From the NCBI GenBank assembly GCA_944385305.1, contig CALWWS010000142.1, positions 1 to 9,293 on the forward strand: a stretch of 9,293 bases of DNA, written 5' to 3'. The position numbers and the translations under genes were made by a program. This document shows, in pieces, positions 1-6,012 of this stretch. The DNA comes from an uncultured Oscillospiraceae bacterium. Its GTDB lineage: Bacteria; Bacillota; Clostridia; Oscillospirales; Oscillospiraceae. How positions within the stretch are numbered: the stretch's first letter is position 1; each line of letters begins with the position of its first letter. Below the pieces are notes generated by a model that saw nothing but the letters and a program-made list of their open reading frames with translations, ran no database searches and had not been told where the DNA came from.

Positions 1-138
1 GATCATCAGCTTCATCAGGCTGGATTTTCCGCAGCGCCGGATGCCTGTGATGATCTTCACCGGCTCAGTATCCTGAAACGCGATCAGCCGGTTCAGGTAA
101 AGGTCACGGCGGCGCAGCTCGCTTCCACTTTTCAGCAT
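1..138 (-). CDS. AAA-type ATPase, N-terminal fragment (probable ATP-binding protein with a DUF4143-type C-terminus)
   Basis: The first 46 codons of a minus-strand gene run off the left edge. The translation begins MLKSGSELRRRDLYLNRLIA and reaches a Walker A motif, GIRRCGKSS, at residues 32-40. An N-terminal 'R..YL..L' segment followed closely by 'ITGIRRCGKSSL' is typical of the large family of single-protein AAA ATPases, usually with a C-terminal DUF4143 domain, found in anaerobic Firmicutes and Bacteroidetes. Their physiological role is unknown. The start is ATG at 136-138, preceded by an AGAGGTG ribosome site. The gene has its own promoter (157-185) next to a perfect palindrome. It lies on the element side of the truncated tRNA, so it is probably horizontally acquired cargo. 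The fold assignment is solid; the DUF4143 subtype is inferred because the C-terminus is outside the window. Confidence 0.8.
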   Translation of the reverse strand, partial: MLKSGSELRRRDLYLNRLIAFQDTEPVKIITGIRRCGKSSLMKLMI

Positions 139-156
139 CCTATCACCTCTGGTTAC

Positions 157-185
157 AGTGTAGCATAAAGAAAGCAAAAAATCAA
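157..185 (-). promoter_or_regulatory. Sigma-70-type promoter of the AAA ATPase gene
   Basis: Read on the minus strand, TTGATT (180-185) and TACACT (157-162) are separated by exactly 17 bases and lie just upstream of the ATPase ribosome site. The -35 hexamer overlaps the end of the 28-bp palindrome by two bases. Confidence 0.6.
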
Positions 186-211
186 GTTTGTGCTATTAAT
201 AGCACAAACTT
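184..211. promoter_or_regulatory. Perfect 28-bp palindrome, probable operator
   Basis: The half-site AAGTTTGTGCTATT is followed directly by its exact reverse complement, with no spacer. The palindrome sits immediately upstream of, and overlaps by two bases, the -35 box of the ATPase promoter. No T-tract follows on either strand, and a zero-spacer palindrome folds poorly as a terminator, so a dimeric DNA-binding protein site is the more natural reading. The cognate protein is unknown. It could be the ATPase itself or a regulator elsewhere. Confidence 0.6.
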
Positions 212-467
212 TCTCAAAAATTGATATTTTTGCTCTGCTTTCGACACTCCCAGAAATGGCCTCCATACAGAGTCAACACGGTTTGCACGCATAAAACGCT
301 AACAGAATGCTCACACTTTTCCGGAAAATCTGCTTTGACAGGAAAAATTTCCAAAGCCTTGTGCCGACAGTGAAAATGCCGGAACCCCCAGTAAAATCAA
401 GGGCTTCCGGTGTTCTGAAAGGCGCAGAGAAGCGCTCAAAATGCTCCAAAAGACACCCGCTTCCAAC
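212..467. other. AT-rich non-coding end of the putative integrated element
   Basis: No convincing gene is present. The stretch is more AT-rich than the rest of the window. It contains one imperfect inverted repeat at about 380-412: CCGGAA plus CCC pairing with GGG plus TTCCGG around a short loop. Open frames across it on both strands run into the tRNA remnant and terminator and are not credible proteins. Its position between an accessory gene and a tRNA 3' fragment suggests the terminal segment of a mobile element, where integrase arm sites often lie. Confidence 0.4.
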
Positions 468-525
468 GACTCGAAATCAGTTTGGGAGCAATCCCACGAG
501 GGTTCGAATCCCTCCCGCTGCGCCA
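468..525 (+). tRNA. 3' remnant of tRNA-Ser(CGA), probable attachment site (att)
   Basis: This is part of a class II tRNA. The anticodon loop CTCGAAA (470-476, anticodon CGA at 472-474) is followed by the 3' anticodon strand TCAGT, a variable arm GGGA-GCAA-TCCC, the T-arm GAGGG-TTCGAAT-CCCTC, an acceptor strand CCGCTGC, discriminator G, and encoded CCA at 523-525. A 5' acceptor strand GCAGCGG and a D-arm should lie upstream but are absent. Upstream of position 468 the sequence no longer pairs properly with the 3' anticodon strand. The molecule is therefore not a functional tRNA but the 3' portion left at one end of an integration event, with crossover near the anticodon loop. The intact copy should lie at the other end of the element, off the left edge. 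Confidence 0.8.
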
Positions 526-528
526 CGT

Positions 529-562
529 CGGAGCAAGCGTTATAACGCTTGCTCCGTTTTTT
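529..562 (+). terminator. Intrinsic terminator of the tRNA-Ser locus
   Basis: A perfect inverted repeat (529-556) has the arm CGGAGCAAGCGTTA and its exact complement, followed by six T residues (557-562). It begins four bases after the tRNA CCA. Its place right after the tRNA fragment marks the DNA to the right as the original chromosome. Confidence 0.85.
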
Positions 563-803
563 ATGGGAAAACATGAATTCTCTTGCCCGCTGGGCTGCGG
601 GTCAAATCTGTAAACAATTGTAACTGTATTTTACACAACTATTTCGGCCCCCGGGCGGTCTATTCTCCGAAAGGAGGGCCACGGCCCGCTGGTACAAATG
701 CGGGCGAAAATAAATGGTAAACAGCGGCCGCTGTCCCGGTGCCCGGGCGGGACGGAGCCCGGAGCTATGGGACGGCCATAAGATGAAAGGAGATAGATCG
801 GAT
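563..803 (+). other. Gene-free stretch with a hairpin-rich leader upstream of the lipoprotein gene
   Basis: No protein-coding gene is supported here. A 27-codon frame (698-781) lies 20 bases beyond the nearest Shine-Dalgarno-like AAAGGAGG (670-677) and is not convincing. From 684 to 780 there are four possible hairpins: GCCCGC/GCGGGC (684-705), ACAGC/GCTGT (721-734), CCGGGC/GCCCGG (743-762) and TATGG/CCATA (766-780). The last ends just before the ribosome site of the lipoprotein gene. The third and fourth loops both contain GGGACGG. No confident promoter was found. A weak -35-like TTGTAA lies at 618-623. Confidence 0.4.
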
Positions 804-1154
804 ATGAGCAGAAACGGGAAGGGAATTGCCGTTGTGGGCGCGGCCATCCTGACGCTGGGGATTTTCCTCACCGCGTGCGGCTCCTCCGGGGGTGCGGGGA
901 GCAGTCCCGCGCCGGAGAACAGCCCCGCGCCGTCGGAGAGCGCCGATACACAGACTGTCCACGGGGTCATCAATAAAATTGACTCCTATCTGGTTTTGCT
1001 GACCGAGGACGGGGAATACCAGATTATGGACTACAGCAGGGACGTAGTTTTGGACAACTTTGCGGAGGGGGACACGGTGGATATTACCTACACGGGGCAG
1101 CTGGGGGACGAGAGCGCCAGCCCCATGATTGTCTCCATCGCAAAATCCAGCTGA
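804..1154 (+). CDS. Small secreted lipoprotein
   Basis: The protein has 116 residues. A basic N-terminus (MSRNGK) and a hydrophobic stretch (residues 7-23) lead to the lipobox LTAC, with Cys25 as the lipidation site, so the mature protein should be anchored to the outer face of the membrane. A Gly/Ser/Pro-rich linker follows at about 26-46. The remaining 70 or so residues form a compact all-beta-looking domain (VHGVINKID..LLTEDGEYQIM..FAEGDTVDITYTG) like the small OB-type domains seen in many Firmicute lipoproteins. No specific function is recognisable. The start at 804 is chosen because AAAGGAGA lies at 786-793 and this start gives a normal signal peptide. An in-frame ATG at 714 lacks a ribosome site and would bury the signal peptide. 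The gene stands alone, with thiC and its own promoter downstream. Confidence 0.8.
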   Translation: MSRNGKGIAVVGAAILTLGIFLTACGSSGGAGSSPAPENSPAPSESADTQTVHGVINKIDSYLVLLTEDGEYQIMDYSRDVVLDNFAEGDTVDITYTGQLGDESASPMIVSIAKSS

Positions 1155-1155
1155 T

Positions 1156-1173
1156 GGGCGCAGCGCCCCGTTT
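1156..1173 (+). terminator. Weak candidate terminator after the lipoprotein gene
   Basis: A short hairpin, GGGCG-CAG-CGCCC, starts two bases after the stop codon and is followed by CGTTT. The T-tract is too short for a confident call. Confidence 0.3.
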
Positions 1174-1203
1174 CGGCTATGACGGGCAATGCACAGATAT
1201 TGC

Positions 1204-1232
1204 TTGCAATCGGGGGAAGATTGGTGTACAAT
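1204..1232 (+). promoter_or_regulatory. Promoter of the TPP riboswitch-thiC transcript
   Basis: TTGCAA (1204-1209) and TACAAT (1227-1232) are separated by 17 bases. Predicted transcription start is near 1239, a few bases before the riboswitch aptamer. Confidence 0.7.
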
Positions 1233-1240
1233 ACTCTATA

Positions 1241-1350
1241 CAATCAAATACAGGGGAGCTTGTGTGAACAGGCTGAGAGGAAGGTATGGCCTTCGACCCT
1301 TTACCTGATGCGGATAATGCCGCCGTAGGAAGTCATAACTCGGACGATTG
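1241..1350 (+). promoter_or_regulatory. TPP (THI-box) riboswitch
   Basis: The aptamer core carries the hallmark conserved segments in order: GGGGAGC (1253-1259), GGCTGAGAGG (1271-1280), ACCTGAT (1303-1309), GGATAATGCC (1312-1321) and CCGTAGGAAG (1323-1332). These match the pyrimidine- and pyrophosphate-binding parts of the thi-box. CAATC (1241-1245) and GATTG (1346-1350) are complementary and could help close the structure or take part in the switch, but this is inferred. An intrinsic terminator follows immediately and then thiC, so the layout is a transcriptional OFF switch: TPP binding favours termination and lowers thiC expression. The exact antiterminator pairing could not be resolved by eye. 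Confidence 0.95.
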
Positions 1351-1383
1351 ACAGGAGGCACCCGTAGGGGGCCTCCTGTTTTT
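1351..1383 (+). terminator. Riboswitch-controlled terminator in the thiC leader
   Basis: The arm ACAGGAGGC (1351-1359) pairs with GCCTCCTGT (1371-1379), with a possible inner CCC/GGG extension. The stem runs straight into a T-tract (1379-1383). It lies between the aptamer and the thiC ribosome site, as expected for the expression platform. Confidence 0.85.
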
Positions 1384-1409
1384 GTACGTTTAGGAAGGGA
1401 GACAGAGCG

Positions 1410-2714
1410 ATGAGAAACTATACCACCCAGATGGACGCCGCAAAGCGGGGGATTATCACCCCGGAGATGGAGACAGTGGCCCAAAAAGAGTACCGCACGC
1501 CGGAGGAGATCCGGGACCTGGTAGCCCGGGGGCAGGTGGCTATCTGCGCCAACAGGCTGCACACCTGCATTGACCCCAACGGGGTTGGCTCCATGCTGCG
1601 CACAAAGATCAACGTGAACCTGGGTGTGTCCCGGGACTGCAAGGACTACGACGTGGAGATGGAGAAGGTAATGGCGGCGGTGAACATGGGGGCGGAGGCC
1701 ATTATGGATCTCTCCTCCCACGGGGATACCCAGCCCTTCCGCCGGAAGCTGACAGCGGAGTGCCCGGCCATGATCGGCACCGTGCCGGTGTACGACAGCG
1801 TGATCCACTACCAGCGGGATCTGGCCACCCTTACCGCCAAGGACTTCATCGACGTGGTGCGGCTGCACGCCCAGGACGGGGTGGACTTTGTCACCCTCCA
1901 CTGCGGCATCACCCGCAAGACTATCGACCAGATCAAAAAGCACAAGCGGAAGATGAACATCGTCTCCCGGGGCGGCTCCCTGGTGTTCGCCTGGATGAGC
2001 ATGACGGGGGAGGAAAACCCCTTCTATGAGTACTATGACGAGATTTTGGAGATCGGCCGGGAGTACGATGTGACCATCTCCCTGGGGGACGCCTGCCGGC
2101 CCGGCTGCCTGGCCGACGCCAGCGACGTGTGCCAGATTGAGGAGCTGGTGCGCCTGGGCGAGCTGACCAAGCGGGCCTGGGCCAGGGACGTGCAGGTCAT
2201 GGTGGAGGGCCCGGGCCACGTGCCCCTGGATCAGATCGAGGCCAACATGAAGATCCAGCAGACCCTGTGCATGGGGGCCCCCTTCTATGTGCTGGGCCCC
2301 ATCGTTACCGACATCGCCCCCGGCTACGACCACATCACCTCCGCCATCGGCGGGGCTATTGCCGCCGCCTCCGGGGCCGCCTTCCTGTGCTATGTTACCC
2401 CCGCCGAGCACCTGGCCCTGCCCAACGTGGATGACGTGAAGCAGGGGATTATCGCCTCCAAGATCGCCGCCCACGCGGCGGATATCGCCAAGAAGGTGCC
2501 CCACGCCCGGGACATTGATGACAAGATGGCCGACGCCAGGCGCACCTTCGACTGGGAGGCCCAGTGGGCCTGCTCCCTGGACCCGGAGACCGCCAAGGGC
2601 ATCCGGGCCGACCGGGCGCCCGAGCACGAGGACAGCTGCTCCATGTGCGGCAAGTTCTGCGCGGTGCGCAGCATGAACAAGGCGCTGAGCGGGGAGGACA
2701 TCGATATTCTGTAA
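1410..2714 (+). CDS. thiC: Phosphomethylpyrimidine synthase ThiC (HMP-P synthase)
   Basis: ThiC is a radical-SAM 4Fe-4S enzyme of the cytosol. It converts aminoimidazole ribotide to hydroxymethylpyrimidine phosphate, committing purine-pathway intermediate to thiamine synthesis. The 434-residue product is the short form, lacking the extra N-terminal region of the roughly 630-residue proteobacterial enzyme. Recognisable segments include [20 protein letters not shown] near the N-terminus, [14 protein letters not shown] mid-protein, and the strongly conserved [20 protein letters not shown]. The C-terminal cluster-binding cysteines are C410, C413 and C417 in CSMCGKFC. The spacing is CX2CX3C, one residue shorter than the CX2CX4C of E. 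coli-type ThiC. The start at 1410 follows AGGAAGGGAG and the riboswitch leader. No other thiamine gene is in the window, so this is a single-gene TPP-regulated unit ending at a strong terminator. Confidence 0.97.
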   Translation: MRNYTTQMDAAKRGIITPEMETVAQKEYRTPEEIRDLVARGQVAICANRLHTCIDPNGVGSMLRTKINVNLGVSRDCKDYDVEMEKVMAAVNMGAEAIMDLSSHGDTQPFRRKLTAECPAMIGTVPVYDSVIHYQRDLATLTAKDFIDVVRLHAQDGVDFVTLHCGITRKTIDQIKKHKRKMNIVSRGGSLVFAWMSMTGEENPFYEYYDEILEIGREYDVTISLGDACRPGCLADASDVCQIEELVRLGELTKRAWARDVQVMVEGPGHVPLDQIEANMKIQQTLCMGAPFYVLGPIVTDIAPGYDHITSAIGGAIAAASGAAFLCYVTPAEHLALPNVDDVKQGIIASKIAAHAADIAKKVPHARDIDDKMADARRTFDWEAQWACSLDPETAKGIRADRAPEHEDSCSMCGKFCAVRSMNKALSGEDIDIL

Positions 2715-2728
2715 AAATGCAAGATGGA

Positions 2729-2767
2729 AAAACGCGGGCCGCTGCTTGCAGCGGCCCGCGTTTTTTT
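2729..2767. terminator. Strong bidirectional terminator between thiC and the flavoprotein operon
   Basis: The arm AACGCGGGCCGCTG (2731-2744) pairs perfectly with CAGCGGCCCGCGTT (2749-2762) around a CTTG loop. Seven T residues (2761-2767) follow on the plus strand, and the A-run before the stem gives a T-tract on the minus strand. It lies between convergent genes ending at 2714 and 2777. Confidence 0.9.
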
Positions 2768-2776
2768 GTTATGGCG

Positions 2777-3382
2777 TTAGGGTTCAATCTCCATGCTCTG
2801 CATCTGCTGCTGTGTGACCCCGTTTTTGCGCCCCAGGGAAAGCCAGTATTTGGTGGAGGCGCTTAAAAACATCCCCTTGCTCAGAGGCATGGTGGTCTGA
2901 AAGGCGCCATACTCCTCCCGGGCAATGGAGCGGGCCAGCTTTTTGACGCTCCCCGCGGCCAGAAAACGAAAGGGGGATTCCAGAATCGCCTCGCCGCTGC
3001 CGATTTTCAGGATGGAACCGGCGGGGTACCCGTTCTGGGCGCAGAACAGCCGGATCATGTCGGCGGCCACGTCGCACTGGTGGGGCTCCAGAAAGCCGCA
3101 GTTGATCAGGGCGGAGATCACCGGCCTGTTTTTCAGAGAGGACTGCTCCAGGGACTTGAGGAAGTTGAGCAAGGTGACGGGGATGCCGTCTGCGTAGAGG
3201 GGGAAGACCAGCAGGACGTGCTTGCAGTCCTCCAGCCCGGCGCAAAGCTGGGGGTGGTTGCTGCCCGTGATCTCGAAATAGGATGTGGGCAGGGCGCTGT
3301 ACCGGGCGAAGAGCTGGGCGTACCCCTTGGAGTTGGACCTGGGGGCCCGGGGGCTCCCGTTTAAAATTATGATTCCGCCCAT
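2777..3382 (-). CDS. Flavodoxin-fold NAD(P)H-dependent oxidoreductase-like protein
   Basis: The 201-residue protein resembles the NADPH-dependent FMN reductase and flavodoxin-like families. The N-terminal beta strand GGIIILN leads into the phosphate-binding loop GSPRAPRSNSK (residues 9-19), which normally holds the FMN phosphate. A second typical flavin loop is FPLYADGIPVTLLNFLKSLE (residues 60-79). The FMN-binding loops look intact. It lacks the cysteine cluster of iron-sulfur flavoproteins. The start ATG at 3380-3382 has an excellent AGGAGGTG site. It overlaps the end of the upstream flavoprotein gene by 16 bases, so the two are probably translationally coupled and may act together. Likely role: cytosolic electron transfer or reduction of a small substrate. 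The substrate is unknown. Confidence 0.75.
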   Translation of the reverse strand: MGGIIILNGSPRAPRSNSKGYAQLFARYSALPTSYFEITGSNHPQLCAGLEDCKHVLLVFPLYADGIPVTLLNFLKSLEQSSLKNRPVISALINCGFLEPHQCDVAADMIRLFCAQNGYPAGSILKIGSGEAILESPFRFLAAGSVKKLARSIAREEYGAFQTTMPLSKGMFLSASTKYWLSLGRKNGVTQQQMQSMEIEP

Positions 3383-3882
3383 GCGTCCACCTCCTCCTTT
3401 ACCCGGGCGTCCACCTGCTCCTCCGGACAGAAGACCACCCGCCAGCTTTCAAAGCTCATGTTGCGGGCGTTCCGATCCACCAGCCGCCGGAACAGGGCCT
3501 GCTCCTCCGGTGAAGTGGGGCCGTAGGCCAGAATGGTAGCCTGCTTGGGCGCCACCGCGCGCTGGACGTGGTGAGTCTCCCCGTCCAAAATGCGGAGAAA
3601 GGCCTGCTGGACGGGAATGGCCCGCTCCAGCATGGTTTTCATGATGGTATCGTACCCGCCGTATTTCACCCGGCTGACGTAGAGGAGCTTGTCGCTCTGG
3701 GCGATAAGGGGGTAGACCTTTACAGCGTCGTCCCGTATTACGCACCGGCCGGGAGTCTTTGTCCAGCAGCCGAAGCACCCCACGCAGTTTCGGATTTGCA
3801 GGGCGGAGAGGTCCATCCAGGTGACATCTCCGGGGAGGGAGAGGCAGCTGTCAAGAGGGCAGTCTGTGAGTATCAGTTTCAT
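3367..3882 (-). CDS. Iron-sulfur flavoprotein-like protein with a degenerate FMN loop
   Basis: The 171-residue flavodoxin-fold protein is of the NADPH-dependent FMN reductase type. Its main visible motif is a compact cysteine set, C33-X2-C36-X2-C39-X7-C47 (NCVGCFGCWTKTPGRC), followed by DD. This matches the CX2CX2CX4-7C pattern described for archaeal iron-sulfur flavoprotein (Isf), where it holds a 4Fe-4S cluster. The usual N-terminal FMN phosphate loop (GSPR..S.T) is replaced by TDCPLDSCLSLPGD, so flavin binding is uncertain. The start at 3882 is preferred because GGAG lies eight bases upstream. An ATG four codons earlier (3894) overlaps that site and has no good ribosome site of its own. 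It is the first gene of a two-gene overlapping operon with the flavoprotein at 2777-3382. Confidence 0.7.
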   Translation of the reverse strand: MKLILTDCPLDSCLSLPGDVTWMDLSALQIRNCVGCFGCWTKTPGRCVIRDDAVKVYPLIAQSDKLLYVSRVKYGGYDTIMKTMLERAIPVQQAFLRILDGETHHVQRAVAPKQATILAYGPTSPEEQALFRRLVDRNARNMSFESWRVVFCPEEQVDARVKEEVDAWAES

Positions 3883-3899
3883 TGTGTGCTCCATTTCGC

Positions 3900-3924
3900 A
3901 TTATACAAACTGCCCTTCATTATA
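3900..3924 (-). promoter_or_regulatory. Candidate promoter region of the flavoprotein operon
   Basis: On the minus strand two perfect TATAAT hexamers lie upstream of the gene, at 3919-3924 and 3900-3905. Neither has a good -35 box at 16 to 18 bases. The more distant one would give a normal short leader. Promoter activity is likely but the exact box is unclear. Confidence 0.4.
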
Positions 3925-4023
3925 TCCCATGGGCCCGGACCTGGGTAGGGGGATTTTCCAGGAAATAAAATGGAAGGATATAGAACGCGGGCCGACCCGG
4001 GAAGATGGCCGGGGCGGCGGCGT

Positions 4024-5010
4024 TTACTCGCCGTACCCGTGGGGGTGGGTGCTGTGCCACTTCCAGGCGGTGGCAATGATATCCTCCACACTGGTATACC
4101 TGGGCTTCCAGCCCAGCACCTCCATGGCCTTCTTGCTGGAGGCGATGAGGGTGGCCGGGTCGCCGGGGCGGCGGCCCTCCTCCACCACGGGGATGGGGTG
4201 GCCGGTGACCCGGCGGGCGGCCTCAATAATCTCCCGGTTGGAAAAGCCCTGGCCGTTGCCCAGGTTGAAGGCGGCGGAGGGGTTGCCCCCCTTGAGGTAG
4301 TCCAGGGCCAGCATGTGGGCGTCGATGAGATCCTCCACGTGGATATAGTCCCGGATGCAGGTGCCGTCCTTGGTGGGGTAGTCGGTGCCGAAGAGGGAGA
4401 GCTTCTCCCGCTTGCCCTGGGCCACCTGGAGGATGAGGGGAATAAGGTGGCTCTCCGGGCGGTGGTCCTCCCCGATGCTGCCGTCGTGCCACGCCCCGGC
4501 TACATTAAAATAGCGCAGAGCGCAGTATTTCAGCCCGTGGGCGCTGTCGCACCAGCGGAGCATCTTCTCCACAATCAGCTTGCTCTCCCCGTAGGGGTTG
4601 GTGGGCAGCTGCCGGTCGGTCTCCACAATGGGCACGTGCTCCGGCTCGCCGAAGGTGGCGGCGGTGGAGGAAAAGACCAGATAGGGCACCTTGTGGGCGA
4701 TCATGGTCTCGATGAGGGACAGCCCGGCGGTGACGTTGTTGCGGAAGTAGACCTCGGGGATCTGCATGCTCTCTCCCACCAGGGAGAAGGCGGCAAAGTG
4801 GATCACCGCCTGGATGGACTCAGCCTGAAAGACCTGCTCCAGAAAGGCCCGGTCCCCCACATCGCCCACGTAGAGCCTGCCGCCCTTGAGGGCCTGGCGG
4901 TGGCCCTTGGACAGGTTGTCCACCACCACCACATCCACGCCCCGCTCCACCAGAGCGGCCACGCAGTGGCTGCCGATATACCCGGCTCCGCCGGTCACAA
5001 GAATTGCCAT
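4024..5010 (-). CDS. galE: UDP-glucose 4-epimerase
   Basis: GalE interconverts UDP-glucose and UDP-galactose in the cytosol. It feeds the Leloir pathway and supplies UDP-galactose for glycans. The product has 328 residues, the usual length. The N-terminal Rossmann motif TGGAGYIGS (residues 6-14) binds NAD. DNL (31-33), HFAA (71-74), SSTA with S115/T116, and the catalytic pair Y140 and K144 in PYGESK are all present, as is the downstream RYFNVAGA substrate loop characteristic of GalE. The start ATG at 5008-5010 follows AGGAGG and matches the family N-terminus. The open frame continues upstream only because it shadows the neighbouring hydrolase gene. It lies 14 bases downstream of that hydrolase, in the same direction, and so is probably co-transcribed with it. 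Confidence 0.95.
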   Translation of the reverse strand: MAILVTGGAGYIGSHCVAALVERGVDVVVVDNLSKGHRQALKGGRLYVGDVGDRAFLEQVFQAESIQAVIHFAAFSLVGESMQIPEVYFRNNVTAGLSLIETMIAHKVPYLVFSSTAATFGEPEHVPIVETDRQLPTNPYGESKLIVEKMLRWCDSAHGLKYCALRYFNVAGAWHDGSIGEDHRPESHLIPLILQVAQGKREKLSLFGTDYPTKDGTCIRDYIHVEDLIDAHMLALDYLKGGNPSAAFNLGNGQGFSNREIIEAARRVTGHPIPVVEEGRRPGDPATLIASSKKAMEVLGWKPRYTSVEDIIATAWKWHSTHPHGYGE

Positions 5011-5024
5011 GGGATAACCTCCTG

Positions 5025-5987
5025 TCAAAATAGCTGTAATAAGAAGCGGCCGATGCTCTCCATGGCCTCCACCGCCCGCTTGGTGGGGAACATCTGGAAC
5101 ACGTGCCACATATCGCTCCACACCTCCAGCCGGCAGGGGACGGCGGCCTGGATCATCCGGTCCCGCAGGCGCACCGAGTCGGAGAGGAGGATCTCGTTGG
5201 AGCCCACCTGGATGAGGGTGGGGGGAAAGCCGGAGAGATCCCCCAGCAGGGGGGAGAGCAGGGGGGAGGAGCAGTCCGCCCCCCGGGCGTAGGCCTCCCG
5301 CACGGCGGTGATATAGTTCATGGTGAGAATGGGGTCCATGTCCGCCTGCTCCTGGTAGGATTTCCCGCCGGCGGTCATATCCGTCCAGGGGGAGAGGAGG
5401 ATGAGGGCGCCGGGCAGCCGCCGGGCGCTCTGCTTGAGCAGGTGGCACAGCACCAGGGCCAGATTGCCCCCGGCGGAGTCGCCCGCCACCACCACGTCCC
5501 GGGCGCCGTAGCCCTGGTACATCAGGTGGTCCCAGGCACGCAGCGCGTCCTGGGTGGCGGCGGGGTAGGGGTGCTCCGGGGCCAGGCGGTACTCAAAGCA
5601 GAGCACCTCGTACCCGGTGACGTGGGCCAGCTTGGAGGCCAGAATGCGGGAGTAGCCCAGGGTACCGCTGGTGTAGCCCCCGCCGTGGCAGTAGAGGATG
5701 CACCGCCGCCGGTCGTGGCCCCGGTGGGGGCGCACCCAGGCGGCGTTCATGCCGTCCAGGGAGAAGGGCTCCCAGCTCATCCCCGCCATGGGGGCCACCA
5801 GGCGGCCCAGCAGCTCCTGTCCCTTGCGCTGGCGCTCCAAATCATCCCAGTTCATGGTCTCCGGGGTGGCGGCGCTGTGCACCGCCTTGAGAGCCCGCAT
5901 GAAGGGGGCCAGACGGCGCTTCTCCGCCTGCTGCCGCTGCTGGGGCGAGGGGCGCTTGAGCTTCATTCGGATGGGATTGCTGTCCAA
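5025..5987 (-). CDS. Alpha/beta hydrolase of the hormone-sensitive-lipase (HSL) esterase family
   Basis: The 320-residue protein is predicted to hydrolyse carboxyl esters. The oxyanion-hole motif HGGGY is at residues 101-105, and the nucleophile motif GDSAGG at 169-174 gives Ser171. The base is His294 in MWHVFQ. The acid probably lies in GSNEILLSD (261-269), where Glu264 replaces the more common Asp. YRLAPEHPYPA (133-143) is a strong HSL-family signature. There is no signal peptide, so it is probably cytosolic. The start is TTG at 5985-5987, supported by AAAGGAG nine to ten bases upstream. An ATG seven codons later has no ribosome site. It is the first gene of an operon with galE and diverges from an acyltransferase gene. 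The substrate is unknown; acetyl or short acyl esters on a sugar or lipid are plausible from context only. Confidence 0.88.
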   Translation of the reverse strand: MDSNPIRMKLKRPSPQQRQQAEKRRLAPFMRALKAVHSAATPETMNWDDLERQRKGQELLGRLVAPMAGMSWEPFSLDGMNAAWVRPHRGHDRRRCILYCHGGGYTSGTLGYSRILASKLAHVTGYEVLCFEYRLAPEHPYPAATQDALRAWDHLMYQGYGARDVVVAGDSAGGNLALVLCHLLKQSARRLPGALILLSPWTDMTAGGKSYQEQADMDPILTMNYITAVREAYARGADCSSPLLSPLLGDLSGFPPTLIQVGSNEILLSDSVRLRDRMIQAAVPCRLEVWSDMWHVFQMFPTKRAVEAMESIGRFLLQLF

Positions 5988-6012
5988 CGGTCACCGCTCC
6001 TTTCGCGCCACC

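Noticed and set aside
380..412. The inverted repeat CCGGAA/TTCCGG near the tRNA remnant as a terminator or integrase site
   Set aside because: It has an internal mismatch, no T-tract and no visible partner copies, so it is noted only as structure in the element end.
421..525. A complete tRNA using GGCGCAG (421-427) as the 5' acceptor strand
   Set aside because: GGCGCAG pairs with CTGCGCC, but that pairing would consume the CCA end and leave extra bases after the T-arm. There is also no D-arm, and the 5' anticodon strand mismatches. Only the 3' part is real tRNA sequence.
307..576. Open frames of 87-89 codons on both strands across the tRNA remnant and terminator
   Set aside because: They read through structural RNA and a terminator hairpin and have no ribosome site. 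The minus-strand frame is the kind of spurious translation of a tRNA-Ser that appears in databases.
698..781. A 27-codon upstream ORF before the lipoprotein
   Set aside because: The nearest Shine-Dalgarno-like sequence is 20 bases away, the peptide has no recognisable character, and it lies over the hairpins. It could be a leader peptide but nothing supports that.
1236..2627. A 463-codon open frame on the minus strand
   Set aside because: It is the antisense shadow of thiC and its riboswitch. The Gly/His/Val-rich composition is typical of high-GC antisense frames.
3883..4023. A terminator between galE and the flavoprotein operon
   Set aside because: Only short GC stems are present on the minus strand and no T-tract follows them.
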